64,000 bases of DNA from CBDHGY01 sp965263325 (GCA_965263325.1 CBDHGY010000002.1:3162001-3226000); one strand, 5' to 3'. Shown: positions 36,230 through 45,477, counted from the first letter of the stretch. The notes: generated by a model not told the origin, from the sequence alone. Made by a program: numbers and translations.

Positions 36230-36271
36230 GGCAGTTTTTGTGTTGCGTTAACGCTTAAAAGCGAAACTGCC
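36230..36271. promoter_or_regulatory. inverted repeat in the carA leader / divergent promoter
   Basis: GGCAGTTT and AAACTGCC are 8-base arms 26 bases apart, with the perfect 10-mer palindrome GCGTTAACGC nested between them. It sits 18-59 bp upstream of carA. It may be an RNA structure in the carA leader or a protein site shared with the divergent yqeY-like gene. Confidence 0.35.
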
Positions 36272-36332
36272 CGGCAATAAGAGGTCCTGCCTAACCGCGT
36301 CAAGTGGTGAGCAGGGGGGTCGGAGACATAAG

Positions 36333-36827
36333 ATGGCGACAATGCTTGATGCTGTTGCACATAACGCGCCGCTAAAAGATCGGCTGAAGGCAGCTTTGTC
36401 CGCTGCTGAGGCAAGCGATTCGGATAGCATGGAGGCGCAAACCCTTCGTTTGATCCAATGTGCGGTGCAAGACCGAGACGTGACGGCGCGCGGCCGCGGC
36501 GATTGCGCAGGCTGTCCGGAACAGGCTGTACGCGACGTATTACGTATGATGGTCGCACAGCGTGAAGAAACTGCCACGGAATACGATGATGCCGGCCGGC
36601 TCGAGGAAGCTGAGCGCGAGCGGGCGGAAATCGAAGTCATCAAGCAATTCCTGCCCGAACCACTTGATGGCGACGCATTAGAAGCGGCAGTTGCCGCCGT
36701 CGTGGAAGACCTTGAGGCGTCAAAGCTTAAAGACCTTGGCCGCTGCATGGCGGAGCTGAAAGCGCGCTATCCCGACCAGCTCATTAACGGGGCAGCGAAT
36801 AAGGCTGTGCGCGAGGCGCTCGGATAA
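36333..36827 (+). CDS. GatB/YqeY domain-containing protein
   Basis: 164 aa, YqeY-type helical protein related to the tail domain of GatB. The motifs RLEEAERERAEIEVIKQFLPEPL and LGRCMAELKARYP are family signatures. An unusual insert CAGCPEQAVRDVLRMM with two cysteines follows a Gly/Arg stretch. The function is uncertain, possibly tRNA-linked. It is divergent from carA and 5 bp ahead of a small membrane protein. Confidence 0.85.
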   Translation: MATMLDAVAHNAPLKDRLKAALSAAEASDSDSMEAQTLRLIQCAVQDRDVTARGRGDCAGCPEQAVRDVLRMMVAQREETATEYDDAGRLEEAERERAEIEVIKQFLPEPLDGDALEAAVAAVVEDLEASKLKDLGRCMAELKARYPDQLINGAANKAVREALG

Positions 36828-36832
36828 ATTAA

Positions 36833-37150
36833 ATGGCCCAGAACACTCGGGGTCAAACACGCCGTAGATGGTTTGAAAGTATTGGCCTGTTCACGAGTTT
36901 GATCAGCGCAGTGTTCCTTCTCATATATTTTACAGCATACTTCAGCACGTCATATGAAGGTGACGGAGGGTCGATCATTCGAACACTCTTGGCTATGTCG
37001 TCTCCCATTTTTCTAATTTGGGCCGGACTGATTTTGGCGCTCTTTAGATCGAAGACAGCTCGATCAGCTTGGATGACCTACTTCTTTGTTGCCGTCTGCG
37101 CTGCGCCGCCAATGGCATCATTGATTTCGATGTTGGCGCTGTACCTCTAG
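36833..37150 (+). CDS. small three-helix membrane protein
   Basis: 105 aa, not recognised. A basic N-terminus (TRGQTRRRW) precedes three hydrophobic helices at about 16-37, 50-68 and 78-103. It starts 5 bp after the YqeY gene, so the two are probably cotranscribed. Confidence 0.6.
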   Translation: MAQNTRGQTRRRWFESIGLFTSLISAVFLLIYFTAYFSTSYEGDGGSIIRTLLAMSSPIFLIWAGLILALFRSKTARSAWMTYFFVAVCAAPPMASLISMLALYL

Positions 37151-37238
37151 CGCACTTGCTCGCCTCTAAGCCGAATGAGATTCGCATCTTCGGCGCTTTT
37201 CCTGCACAATCATGTCAGGTCATCCAGAGAGTGCAAAA

Positions 37239-38906
37239 ATGGAACAGCTGCAGGGACTTGATGCGTCGTTTTTGGCGATGGAGCGTGCCAACTCGCCCAT
37301 GCATATTGGGTCGATCCTGATTTACGATCAGGCTACAGCGCCGAATGGATTGGTAAGGTTCAAAGACTTTCTGAAATTCACGCGCGACCGGATGCATTTG
37401 TCAAAGACAATGCGACAGCGTCTGGTGAAAGTTCCGCTCGGTCTTGATTACCCTTATTGGATTGAAGATCCGGATTTTGATCTCGAATATCACATCCGTC
37501 ATGTTGGCTTGCCGGAACCTTATGATTGGCGACAGCTTTGTATTCTGGCTGCTCGTATTTTTGCGCGGCCTCTGGACCTTAATCGGCCGCCTTGGGAATA
37601 TACGATTATCGGCGGGCTCAACAATGTTGAGGGCATTCCAAAAAGCGCTTTTGCCATCGTAACGAAAGTTCACCACGCCGCCATAGATGGCCTTTCTGGA
37701 ATAGACCTCATGGAGGCGACCCATACTCTCACACCGACAACCGCCCCGCCAAATGAGAAAGACGAGTGGGAACCAGAGCCATTGCCGAACCCGGCTGCGC
37801 TCTTTGCGAAGGGATATGTAAAAACCGTCGTCAATCCGGTGCGCCAGGTCAGCGTGGCTGCGCGCGCCGTACCCGGCGTTGCGCGCACTGTGCGCGGGAT
37901 GATGAAGAAAGAGTTCGGGCTCGATGCGGCCCGCCGCGCACCGAAGACACGGTTTAACGGAAAAATATCGCCGCACCGCGTCGTTGAGGGGCGCATGTTC
38001 CCGCTGGCGGACATTAAGTCACTGAGAGCGCTTGCGGAAGGTTGCAAGGTCAATGATGTGTTTCTCGCCATCATTGGCGGGGCGATGCGCCGGTATCTCG
38101 AAGAGAAGGGTGAGTTGCCAGATGCGTCGCTCACAGCGATGGCTCCTATTTCTGTTCGCGGAAGCGGTGAAAAGAACGCGATGGGCAATCAGGTTGCTGC
38201 CATGATCGCGCCGCTTGGAACGCATATCGAAGACGCAAAAGACCGCCTCGCACATGTGTTCGAGCAGACAGCCCGCTCAAAAGCGATGACCAACGCGCTC
38301 GGTGCGCGCCAGATGACCGAGATTAGCAAAGTCTCACCAATGCTGTTCCAATCGCTGGCCGCGAGATTGTTTACCCAGCTGCGCCTAGCTAATCGAATGA
38401 AGCCGGTTGTGAACACCGTGGTGACAAATGTTCCGGGCCCGCCCATCCCGATTTATTCTTCCGGCGCAGAGCTCGTTCGCATGTATGGTCTGATCTGCTT
38501 GTTTGATGGGCTCGGAATTGCGCACGTCGTGCAGAGTTATCAAGATGAGTCGATGATCAGCTTTACGGCTTGCCGCGAGATGCTTCCCGATCCAGAGGTC
38601 TATGCTGGCTATTTGGAAGACTCTTTTGCTGAGTACAAGTCGCTGCTGAAAACCACGGCGAAAACGAAGCGAAAGTCACCTGCCAGGAAGCGGAAACCAG
38701 CTGCGAAGAAAACATCCAGCACCCGCCAGAGGGCAGCCGCGAAGACAACTTCGGCGCGTAAAAGCCCTGCAGCGAAAACAACCACAAAAAAGAAACCGGC
38801 CGCAAAACCGAAACCAAACACCGCCGCCACGCGTCGAAAACCGGCAAATTCCAAAGCAAAAACAACGAAGAAATCGCCTGCAAAAAAGGCCGCGCCGCGT
38901 GATTAG
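37239..38906 (+). CDS. wax ester synthase/diacylglycerol acyltransferase with H1-like tail
   Basis: About 555 aa. The acyltransferase active site HHAAIDG (His145, His146, Asp150) and the C-terminal DUF1298 half (NVPGPPIPIYSSGAELVRMYG) define a bacterial WS/DGAT, which esterifies acyl-CoA to fatty alcohols or diacylglycerol for storage lipid. Residues from about 472 to the end are an extra Lys/Ala/Pro/Thr/Arg-rich tail (KKSPAKKAAP-type) like histone H1, not part of the family. GAGAG before the ATG at 37239 sets the start; the frame opens at 37212. The + strand neighbour 120 bp downstream is an alpha/beta hydrolase. Confidence 0.87.
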   Translation: MEQLQGLDASFLAMERANSPMHIGSILIYDQATAPNGLVRFKDFLKFTRDRMHLSKTMRQRLVKVPLGLDYPYWIEDPDFDLEYHIRHVGLPEPYDWRQLCILAARIFARPLDLNRPPWEYTIIGGLNNVEGIPKSAFAIVTKVHHAAIDGLSGIDLMEATHTLTPTTAPPNEKDEWEPEPLPNPAALFAKGYVKTVVNPVRQVSVAARAVPGVARTVRGMMKKEFGLDAARRAPKTRFNGKISPHRVVEGRMFPLADIKSLRALAEGCKVNDVFLAIIGGAMRRYLEEKGELPDASLTAMAPISVRGSGEKNAMGNQVAAMIAPLGTHIEDAKDRLAHVFEQTARSKAMTNALGARQMTEISKVSPMLFQSLAARLFTQLRLANRMKPVVNTVVTNVPGPPIPIYSSGAELVRMYGLICLFDGLGIAHVVQSYQDESMISFTACREMLPDPEVYAGYLEDSFAEYKSLLKTTAKTKRKSPARKRKPAAKKTSSTRQRAAAKTTSARKSPAAKTTTKKKPAAKPKPNTAATRRKPANSKAKTTKKSPAKKAAPRD

Positions 38907-38927
38907 TCCTCGCGCCGCACATTAACT

Positions 38928-38947
38928 TTCCTCAGATTTGTGAGGAA
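38928..38947. terminator. small hairpin after the acyltransferase gene
   Basis: TTCCTCA and TGAGGAA form a perfect 7-bp stem with the loop GATTTG, 22 bp after the stop. No T-run follows, so it is at most a weak terminator. Confidence 0.35.
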
Positions 38948-39027
38948 TCAGGTTGTCGTCAGCGGAAATTGGCTCCAAGTTTATGCTGCAGCGCAGCAAT
39001 AAATAGGAGCGCTGGGAGGATTTGAAC

Positions 39028-39804
39028 ATGACAGAGACGCTTTATGCGAAACCCCCGTCGCTGATCTGGACGCTTAGCGAGCCGCGCGCCGTATTTGAGT
39101 TCGGGGCCTTTCAGGCGCTTCGCCCGCTCATGGAACGACTGCCGCAGGGCGATGGGCACCCGGTGCTTGTGTTGCCGGGATTTATGGCGAGCGATCGCTC
39201 CACAGCGCCGATGCGGCAATTGTTGCGCAAGCTCGGCTACTACACACATGGCTGGAAGCTGGGCCGCAATGACCAGTTCAACTTAAAGCGCGAACAAGCC
39301 ATGTTTGATCGTCTGGAAGAGGTGTTCGAAAAATCAGGTGGGCAACAAGTTACGATGATCGGCTGGAGCCTCGGCGGCGTTTTTGCGCGCGAGCTGGCAA
39401 AGCTCTTTCCTGATTATGTGCGCCAGGTTATTTCTCTTGGCAGCCCGCTCACCAATGATCGCAATTGGTCGGCCGCGACGCCGATGTTTGAGCGTAAGAA
39501 TGGTCGGCGCACGCAGCCGGAGCGGGAAGGGCGTTATAAGCGTCTCGCCGACGCGCCGCCTGTGCCGTTTACATCAATTTTCACGAAGACAGACGGTATT
39601 GTGAATTGGCCAGCCTCCGTGCAGCGCGGAGACCGCGATGATGTTGAGAATATCGTTGTTCCCGCAAGCCATATTGGCCTCGGTGTGAACCCGATTGTCA
39701 TGGTCGCGATTGCAGACCGCTTGGCACAGCCCGAGGGCGAATGGGCACCTTTTGAGCCGAAAGGTTGGCAACGCCTTGCGCTGAAGCAGTATTATCCTGA
39801 GTGA
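39028..39804 (+). CDS. alpha/beta hydrolase, lipase-like
   Basis: 258 aa alpha/beta-hydrolase. The nucleophile elbow is GWSLGG, the oxyanion segment HPVLVLPGFMASD, and the catalytic His probably lies in ASHIGLGVNP near the end. It resembles PGAP1/esterase-type lipases. GGGAGGA before the ATG at 39028 sets the start. Lying behind a storage-lipid acyltransferase, it may act on the same lipids (inference). Confidence 0.82.
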   Translation: MTETLYAKPPSLIWTLSEPRAVFEFGAFQALRPLMERLPQGDGHPVLVLPGFMASDRSTAPMRQLLRKLGYYTHGWKLGRNDQFNLKREQAMFDRLEEVFEKSGGQQVTMIGWSLGGVFARELAKLFPDYVRQVISLGSPLTNDRNWSAATPMFERKNGRRTQPEREGRYKRLADAPPVPFTSIFTKTDGIVNWPASVQRGDRDDVENIVVPASHIGLGVNPIVMVAIADRLAQPEGEWAPFEPKGWQRLALKQYYPE

Positions 39805-39920
39805 ACACTGTTTGTTCGTTCTGATAAGTATGACTGGCATTTGAGCAAACTGCCGTGTCAGACCTATTCGAGACTAATTAAGTGGCCATCGCACGCCAAC
39901 CCGGCTAATATCTCCCGATC

Positions 39921-41732
39921 ATGCCAACCCCGATCCGCCTGCCTGATGGCTTTCTTGACGAGCTGAAAGCCCGTATCCGCCCCTCCGATGTGATCGGGCG
40001 TAAGGTGAGTTTGAAGAAAAAGGGCAAGGAGTGGGTTGGCCTCTCACCCTTCACGAACGAAAAAACACCTAGCTTTTACGTCAATGACCAGAAGCGGATT
40101 TTCAAATGCTTCTCGTCCGGCATGGGCGGGGATGTCATCAAATTCGTGCAAGAGACTGAGCGACTCTCTTTCATGGAGGCGGTTGAGAAACTCGCCGAAG
40201 AAGCCGGGATGGAGCTGCCGACCGCAACGCCGCAAGCTCAGGAAGTTTATGATCGCAACCAGCGCCTTCGTGCAGCCTGCGAGGAGGCAACAAAATTCTA
40301 TGAGGCGGAGCTGCGTGGGCAAAACGGCGCGGGCGCGCGCGCCTATCTCGAAGGGCGCGGGCTCTCTCCGGATAGTTGGGGCCGCCACCGTCTCGGTTAC
40401 GCGCCAGACAGCTGGGATGCAACGCGCGAGCATCTGAAGAAAAAGGGCTTCAGCCTGAAGGAAATCATCGGCGCGGGGCTCGCGGTTGAGAAAGACAGCG
40501 GCGGCGAACCCTATGACAGGTTTCGCGGCCGTGTGATTTTCCCCATCCCCGATAGCCGCGGTCATCCGATTGCGTTCGGGGGAAGAGGGCTTACGCCAGA
40601 TGCGAAACCGAAATATCTGAACTCGTCTGATACCGACATCTTCCACAAAGGCCGTGTGCTCTATCGCTATAAGGATGCACGCGAAGCCCTCGGCTATGGC
40701 ACGGGAGGCGGGCTGATCGTCTGCGAAGGGTATATGGATGCCATTGCGCTGACAGAAGCCGGATTTGGTCAGGCGGTGGCGCCGCTCGGGACCGCGCTCA
40801 CGGAAGAACAACTCAGCCTCCTCTGGCGGGCAGGGCCCGAGCCCGTTATGTGTTTCGATGGTGACCGAGCGGGGCTTGGCGCTGCTTACCGCGCAATTGA
40901 TCGGGCCTTGCCGCATGTCACGCCCGGCCAGTCGCTTTTCTTCGTCGTCTTGCCGGACGGCATGGACCCCGATGATTACATCAAGGCGCGGGGTGCAAAT
41001 GCCATGGGTGAAGCGCTGGCGAGCGCTGTTCCGATGATTGAGCTGCTGTGGCGGCGCGAGCGTGATGCGGAGGCTGTCGACACGCCTGAGCGCAAAGCGG
41101 GCCTCGAAGCCCGGCTTAAGCAGGCGGCAGCAGCGATCAAAGACCCGGCGGTGCGAAATGCCTATGAGCGTGATCTTCTTAGCCGGATGCGAGACCATTT
41201 CTGGCAGATCCGGCGGGCAAACCGCGGTGGTGCGAAAAGTGCCGATTCTGGCGTCATCAAAGGGGCTCCGCCCAATATATCTGGCCTAGGAAACATCATG
41301 CGCGCGATCGACAGTCCTTCGCTGATTGAGCACGCATCAGAGGAACTTGCCGCCGCGCAGTTCGCCGATCACGATATTGGGGCGATCAGAGATGCCATTT
41401 TTGAGCTAATTTCCGCAGGAAAAGAGGTTGACCGAACCGCCGCACATAGCCATTTACTATCTATTGGAAAGACCCGCGCCGCAAATCTGTTAGAAAATTA
41501 CCCTGAGACATCCCCACTCACGCCTGATGAGCCCGAGGGAAGGGAATGGCTAATCGCCTTAGAGCAGTACGCGGCCGACGAAAGCTCCGATGGAGCTGGC
41601 CTGAATGATGCAGGCGGAGCGCTCAGTGAAGACTGGGCGGCCACCATACGTTTAACGGGTCGGCGCGCAGCGGAGCGGCGTGCGCGTAAAGCGCGTGTAA
41701 ATGAAGCGGCGGAGCAGGCAGATAATAGCTGA
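39921..41732 (+). CDS. dnaG: DNA primase
   Basis: DnaG makes RNA primers at the replication fork. The 603-aa product has an N-terminal CHC2-type domain, the RNAP/TOPRIM catalytic core (LIVCEGYMDAIALTEAG and CFDGDRAGLGAA) and a C-terminal DnaB-binding region. In the zinc domain the ligand positions read Ser42, Thr45, Cys63 and Ser66 instead of Cys/His/Cys/Cys, so zinc is probably not bound; similar loss is known to me in alphaproteobacterial primases. rpoD follows 71 bp downstream, the usual pairing. Confidence 0.95.
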   Translation: MPTPIRLPDGFLDELKARIRPSDVIGRKVSLKKKGKEWVGLSPFTNEKTPSFYVNDQKRIFKCFSSGMGGDVIKFVQETERLSFMEAVEKLAEEAGMELPTATPQAQEVYDRNQRLRAACEEATKFYEAELRGQNGAGARAYLEGRGLSPDSWGRHRLGYAPDSWDATREHLKKKGFSLKEIIGAGLAVEKDSGGEPYDRFRGRVIFPIPDSRGHPIAFGGRGLTPDAKPKYLNSSDTDIFHKGRVLYRYKDAREALGYGTGGGLIVCEGYMDAIALTEAGFGQAVAPLGTALTEEQLSLLWRAGPEPVMCFDGDRAGLGAAYRAIDRALPHVTPGQSLFFVVLPDGMDPDDYIKARGANAMGEALASAVPMIELLWRRERDAEAVDTPERKAGLEARLKQAAAAIKDPAVRNAYERDLLSRMRDHFWQIRRANRGGAKSADSGVIKGAPPNISGLGNIMRAIDSPSLIEHASEELAAAQFADHDIGAIRDAIFELISAGKEVDRTAAHSHLLSIGKTRAANLLENYPETSPLTPDEPEGREWLIALEQYAADESSDGAGLNDAGGALSEDWAATIRLTGRRAAERRARKARVNEAAEQADNS

Positions 41733-41803
41733 AGCGCTAGAGCAGAGTTGGTAGCACAGGCTGCTGCGCCTTATTTTTCGGTGCGGCATCGGAGAGAATT
41801 TGA

Positions 41804-44143
41804 ATGGCAACGGCAAAAGCCAAAACCACGGCGAAGAAAACGAAGGCAGCGGTAAAGAAGGCTCCGGCCAAAAAGCCGCCCGCAAAAAAAGTGGCAGCGA
41901 AAAAACCAGCTGCGAAGAAAGCGCCCGCCAGAAAACCGGCGGCAAAGAAGCCAGCATCAACTGCGCGTAAGCCTGCGACGAAAAAACCTGCAGCCAAGAA
42001 AGCCGCGCCAGCTAAAAAGCCGGCAGCAAAGTCTGCGACGACCACAAAAGCCACCCCGACAAAAACGCCTGTCAAGAAGACAGCAGCCAAGAAGGCAGCG
42101 CCTGTGAAAAAGCCAACCACCGCGAAAAAAGCTCCTGCGAAAAAAGCGCCAGTCAAAAAGACTGAAGAGTCGCCAAAGAAAACGACAAAAGCCCAAGCGA
42201 AGCCGGAAGTCGTAAAAGAGCCAGAGGTCGCAAAATCGGACGAAGCTGACGCAGATGATGCGGACGGCCCGATCGTTATCGATCTCTCGAGCCGTGACAT
42301 GAAAAAGTTTCTGAAGCAGGCGAAAACACGCGGCTTCGTTACGCATGATGATTTGAATAAGATCATTCCGTCAGATGCGACATCTGATCAAATTGAAGAC
42401 ACCATGTCCTCAATTTCCGAAATGGGCATTTCCATCGTCGAGAACGAGGAAGAAGCCGTGGCCACAGGTGCTGCGCTGACCAAACTTGATGACAAGAAAG
42501 TTGTCTCCAAGAAAGGCAATACGCGCGGTTCAGACCGCACAGATGATCCGGTGCGTATGTATCTGCGCGAAATGGGTACGGTCGAGCTTCTTTCGCGAGA
42601 AGGCGAGATCGCCATTGCAAAACGTATTGAGGCGGGCCGCGACGCTATGATCCGCGGGCTCTGCGAAAGCCCGCTCACCTTTGAAGCTATGATGGTTTGG
42701 CGCGACGAGCTGGTCAATGAGCGTATTCTGCTGCGCGACGTGATCGATCTTGAAGCGACCTATGGCGCTGAAAATCCGCCGCCTGAACCGGAAGAAGATG
42801 AAGACGAGGATGAGGCCGAAGCAAGTGCTGACGGGGAAGACGGCGAAGACGATGATGATGACGAAGATGATCAGGCCGCCATGTCCATGTCCGCCATGGA
42901 AGGTGAGCTGCGCGAGGGTGTGCTTGAAAAGCTGAACTCTATTGCGCGCGACTTTGGGCGGTTCCGCAAATTGCAGGAAACGCTGGTTGAGCGCCGCATG
43001 GAAGGCAAAGAGCTCACACCAAAGGCGCAAGAAGAATATGATGCGATCCAAGGCGGCATCGTTGAGAATCTGAAAACGATGCACATCAACAATGCGCGTA
43101 TCGAGGCGCTGGTTGAGCAGCTCTATGCGATTAACAAAAAACTGATGGGGCTTGAGGGCCAGCTGATGCGCCGCGCAGATGCGCATGGGGTGCCGCGCAA
43201 GGATTTCCTCTCGCAATATTTCGGCAATGAGCTCAATCCTGCATGGATCGACGAAGTCGCCAATCGCTCAAAAAAGTGGGAAAACTTCGTCAACAAAGAC
43301 ATCGAGAAAATCTCGGAGCTTCGCGAAGACATCTTCACCGTGGCGCAGGAAATCGGCGTGCCGATTGATGACTATCGCCGCATCGTTCAGCGCGTCCAAA
43401 AGGGTGAGCGCGAAGCGCGCGTCGCGAAGAAAGAAATGGTCGAGGCAAACCTTCGTCTCGTGATTTCCATTGCCAAGAAATATACAAATCGCGGCCTGCA
43501 ATTCCTCGATCTTATTCAGGAAGGCAATATCGGCCTGATGAAGGCGGTGGATAAGTTCGAATATCGCCGCGGCTATAAGTTCTCCACCTATGCAACATGG
43601 TGGATCCGCCAGGCGATTACCCGCTCCATTGCGGACCAGGCGCGCACCATCCGTATTCCGGTGCACATGATCGAGACGATCAACAAGATCGTGCGTACTC
43701 AGCGCCAGATGCTGCATGAGATTGGCCGCGAGCCAACCCCGGAAGAGCTGGCTGAAAAGCTCGGTCTGCCGCTGGAGAAAATCCGCAAAGTTCTGAAAAT
43801 CGCGAAAGAGCCGATCTCACTCGAAACACCGATCGGTGATGACGAGGATTCCAACCTTGGCGACTTCATCGAGGATAAGATGGCGCTGCTCCCGGTGGAT
43901 GCGGCGATCCAGTCAAACCTCCGCGAAACCACCACCCGCGTGCTCGCCTCGCTCACGCCGCGCGAAGAGCGCGTGCTGCGTATGCGCTTCGGCATCGGCA
44001 TGAACACCGATCACACGCTGGAAGAAGTCGGCCAGCAATTCTCGGTGACGCGTGAGCGTATCCGCCAGATCGAGGCGAAAGCGCTGCGCAAGCTGAAGCA
44101 TCCAAGCAGGTCCCGGAAGCTGCGGAGCTTCTTGGACACGTAG
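41804..44143 (+). CDS. rpoD: RNA polymerase primary sigma factor (sigma-70) with Lys/Ala/Pro-rich N-terminal tail
   Basis: 779 aa, about 100-130 residues longer than usual alphaproteobacterial RpoD. Residues 1 to about 140 are almost only Lys, Ala, Pro and Thr in KKPAAKK / APAKK units, like histone H1. Region 1.1 begins near residue 158 (IDLSSRDMKKFLKQA). An acidic run (EDEDEDEAEA, DDDDDED) lies in the non-conserved region near 325-360. Regions 2-4 are complete: GNIGLMKAVDKFEYRRGYKF, YATWWIRQAI, the region-3 helix RIPVHMIETINK and the -35-binding GQQFSVTRERIRQIEAKALR. Cotranscription with dnaG is likely. Confidence 0.95.
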   Translation: MATAKAKTTAKKTKAAVKKAPAKKPPAKKVAAKKPAAKKAPARKPAAKKPASTARKPATKKPAAKKAAPAKKPAAKSATTTKATPTKTPVKKTAAKKAAPVKKPTTAKKAPAKKAPVKKTEESPKKTTKAQAKPEVVKEPEVAKSDEADADDADGPIVIDLSSRDMKKFLKQAKTRGFVTHDDLNKIIPSDATSDQIEDTMSSISEMGISIVENEEEAVATGAALTKLDDKKVVSKKGNTRGSDRTDDPVRMYLREMGTVELLSREGEIAIAKRIEAGRDAMIRGLCESPLTFEAMMVWRDELVNERILLRDVIDLEATYGAENPPPEPEEDEDEDEAEASADGEDGEDDDDDEDDQAAMSMSAMEGELREGVLEKLNSIARDFGRFRKLQETLVERRMEGKELTPKAQEEYDAIQGGIVENLKTMHINNARIEALVEQLYAINKKLMGLEGQLMRRADAHGVPRKDFLSQYFGNELNPAWIDEVANRSKKWENFVNKDIEKISELREDIFTVAQEIGVPIDDYRRIVQRVQKGEREARVAKKEMVEANLRLVISIAKKYTNRGLQFLDLIQEGNIGLMKAVDKFEYRRGYKFSTYATWWIRQAITRSIADQARTIRIPVHMIETINKIVRTQRQMLHEIGREPTPEELAEKLGLPLEKIRKVLKIAKEPISLETPIGDDEDSNLGDFIEDKMALLPVDAAIQSNLRETTTRVLASLTPREERVLRMRFGIGMNTDHTLEEVGQQFSVTRERIRQIEAKALRKLKHPSRSRKLRSFLDT

Positions 44144-44255
44144 CTGCATCAAAATTTCCACATGCGGCGGCGCGCATTCGCTGAGCCTCGAATTTGATTG
44201 CCACAAATCTGTGATCGGTGGGCGGTAGTACGTCTCATCAATAGAGGAGCGAGCG

Positions 44256-45347
44256 ATGAATCGTATTCGAACAGTCTCAGCATATGCGATGATGTTATTC
44301 GCCATACTTCTCCCTCATGCTCACGCCCAAAAAGTCTGGCCGAATGAAGCGCCGGAGCGCTGGGGGCTTGCCATCATCGATGTCGAGACGACAGGGCTTG
44401 ATCCCGCATACAACGAAATGATCGATCTCGGCGCGGTTTATACCGATGTGGATGGCAATGTGCTGGGGGAGTTTTTCATTCGCATCATGCCTGAACATCC
44501 TGACCGCACTGCGCCTGAAGCAGCGGCGATCAATGGCTTTAGCGAAGAGCGCTGGATGCAGCTCGGCGCTGTGTCTCCCGGAGAAGCTGTCAGTCGGTTC
44601 CTGCATTTTCATGAACGTATGAGCACGAATAATGAGCGCATCTGGCTGCTGACTGGATACAATGTTTGGTTCGACCGCGGATTTTTGGATGCCTTGCTTG
44701 AGAAAAATGACTCTTCAATGCGCGAGCTCTACCACTACTTCCAGCTCGATCTTCCCTCACAAGCCTGGGGGCTTGGCGTTCAGGGCCTCAGTGGGCGCGA
44801 AGTGGCCAAAGACCTTGGCATCGAACCGGAAACGGATAACCCGCTCCTGCATACAGGTATTTCCGGCGCGCGGTGGAATACCGCCCTTTACCGGAAACTT
44901 CAGAAGATGGACGCGATACAAGATCAAGACATGGCCGCACAAAACCGGGCGATAGGGATGCGCGTTTTCGCGGCGCTCGAAACTGGTGATGTGATTACTC
45001 TTAATCAGGTCTTTGCCCCGGACGGCGAGTCAATTATCGGCTCGACCATTCGCCCGCGCGGCGGCCCGCACAAGACATTTGCCGACGCCGCACCGTTTCC
45101 TGCCGCACTTGATAATCGCAGTGTGGAAGTTGAGACGATCTTTACAGATGAAAACCACATCGCTGTGCAATCCAAAATCTGCGGGGACCATGCGCGCGCG
45201 CTCGCCGGGTTTGCGCCTACCGGAAAACGCATTTGCGCGCGCTATACAAATCTCTACACAGTTGAAAACGGATTGATCACGAAAAACGCCGTCGGCTTTG
45301 ATCGCGACCTTCGTCCAACGCTGGAGAGAAACGCCAGAGCTGAGTAA
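44256..45347 (+). CDS. exported DEDDh-exonuclease-like / NTF2-like fusion protein
   Basis: 363 aa with a signal peptide ending near HAHAQK. Residues about 35-220 match the DnaQ-type DEDDh fold: Asp42 and Glu44 in IIDVETTGLDP, and Asp140/Asp145 in GYNVWFDRGFLDALL. The last motif, normally H-x4-D, reads His199-x4-Gly204, so the final metal-binding Asp is missing. Residues about 230-355 look like a SnoaL/NTF2-like domain (ALETGDVITLNQVFAPDG, CARYTNLYTVENGLI). An exported exonuclease fold is unusual; it may bind or cleave DNA or nucleotides outside the cytoplasm, or be inactive. It follows rpoD by 112 bp with its own GAGGAG ribosome site. Confidence 0.75.
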   Translation: MNRIRTVSAYAMMLFAILLPHAHAQKVWPNEAPERWGLAIIDVETTGLDPAYNEMIDLGAVYTDVDGNVLGEFFIRIMPEHPDRTAPEAAAINGFSEERWMQLGAVSPGEAVSRFLHFHERMSTNNERIWLLTGYNVWFDRGFLDALLEKNDSSMRELYHYFQLDLPSQAWGLGVQGLSGREVAKDLGIEPETDNPLLHTGISGARWNTALYRKLQKMDAIQDQDMAAQNRAIGMRVFAALETGDVITLNQVFAPDGESIIGSTIRPRGGPHKTFADAAPFPAALDNRSVEVETIFTDENHIAVQSKICGDHARALAGFAPTGKRICARYTNLYTVENGLITKNAVGFDRDLRPTLERNARAE

Positions 45348-45477
45348 TTTACTGCAATTAGCTCATTCGCCTCACATGCAAACCATCGTCATAATTTCCA
45401 CCTCCGGGCCCGGCCTGTATAAATTACGCGCCGCATCGTAGTGCATATCAGCACCTAAATCATTGATGCTGCTGTGG

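Noticed and set aside
40044..41198. 384-codon - strand frame inside dnaG
   Set aside because: A long open reverse frame caused by GC-rich codon bias; the DnaG frame has all motifs.
41810..42180. Short tandem repeats as a CRISPR or satellite
   Set aside because: The repeats are codon-level, in frame, irregular in length and code for the Lys/Ala/Pro tail.
41737..42366. Long - strand frames inside the 5-prime part of rpoD (Phe/Ala/Gly-rich)
   Set aside because: They are the reverse reading of the KKPAAKK-coding repeats; composition follows from the codons of the sigma-factor tail.
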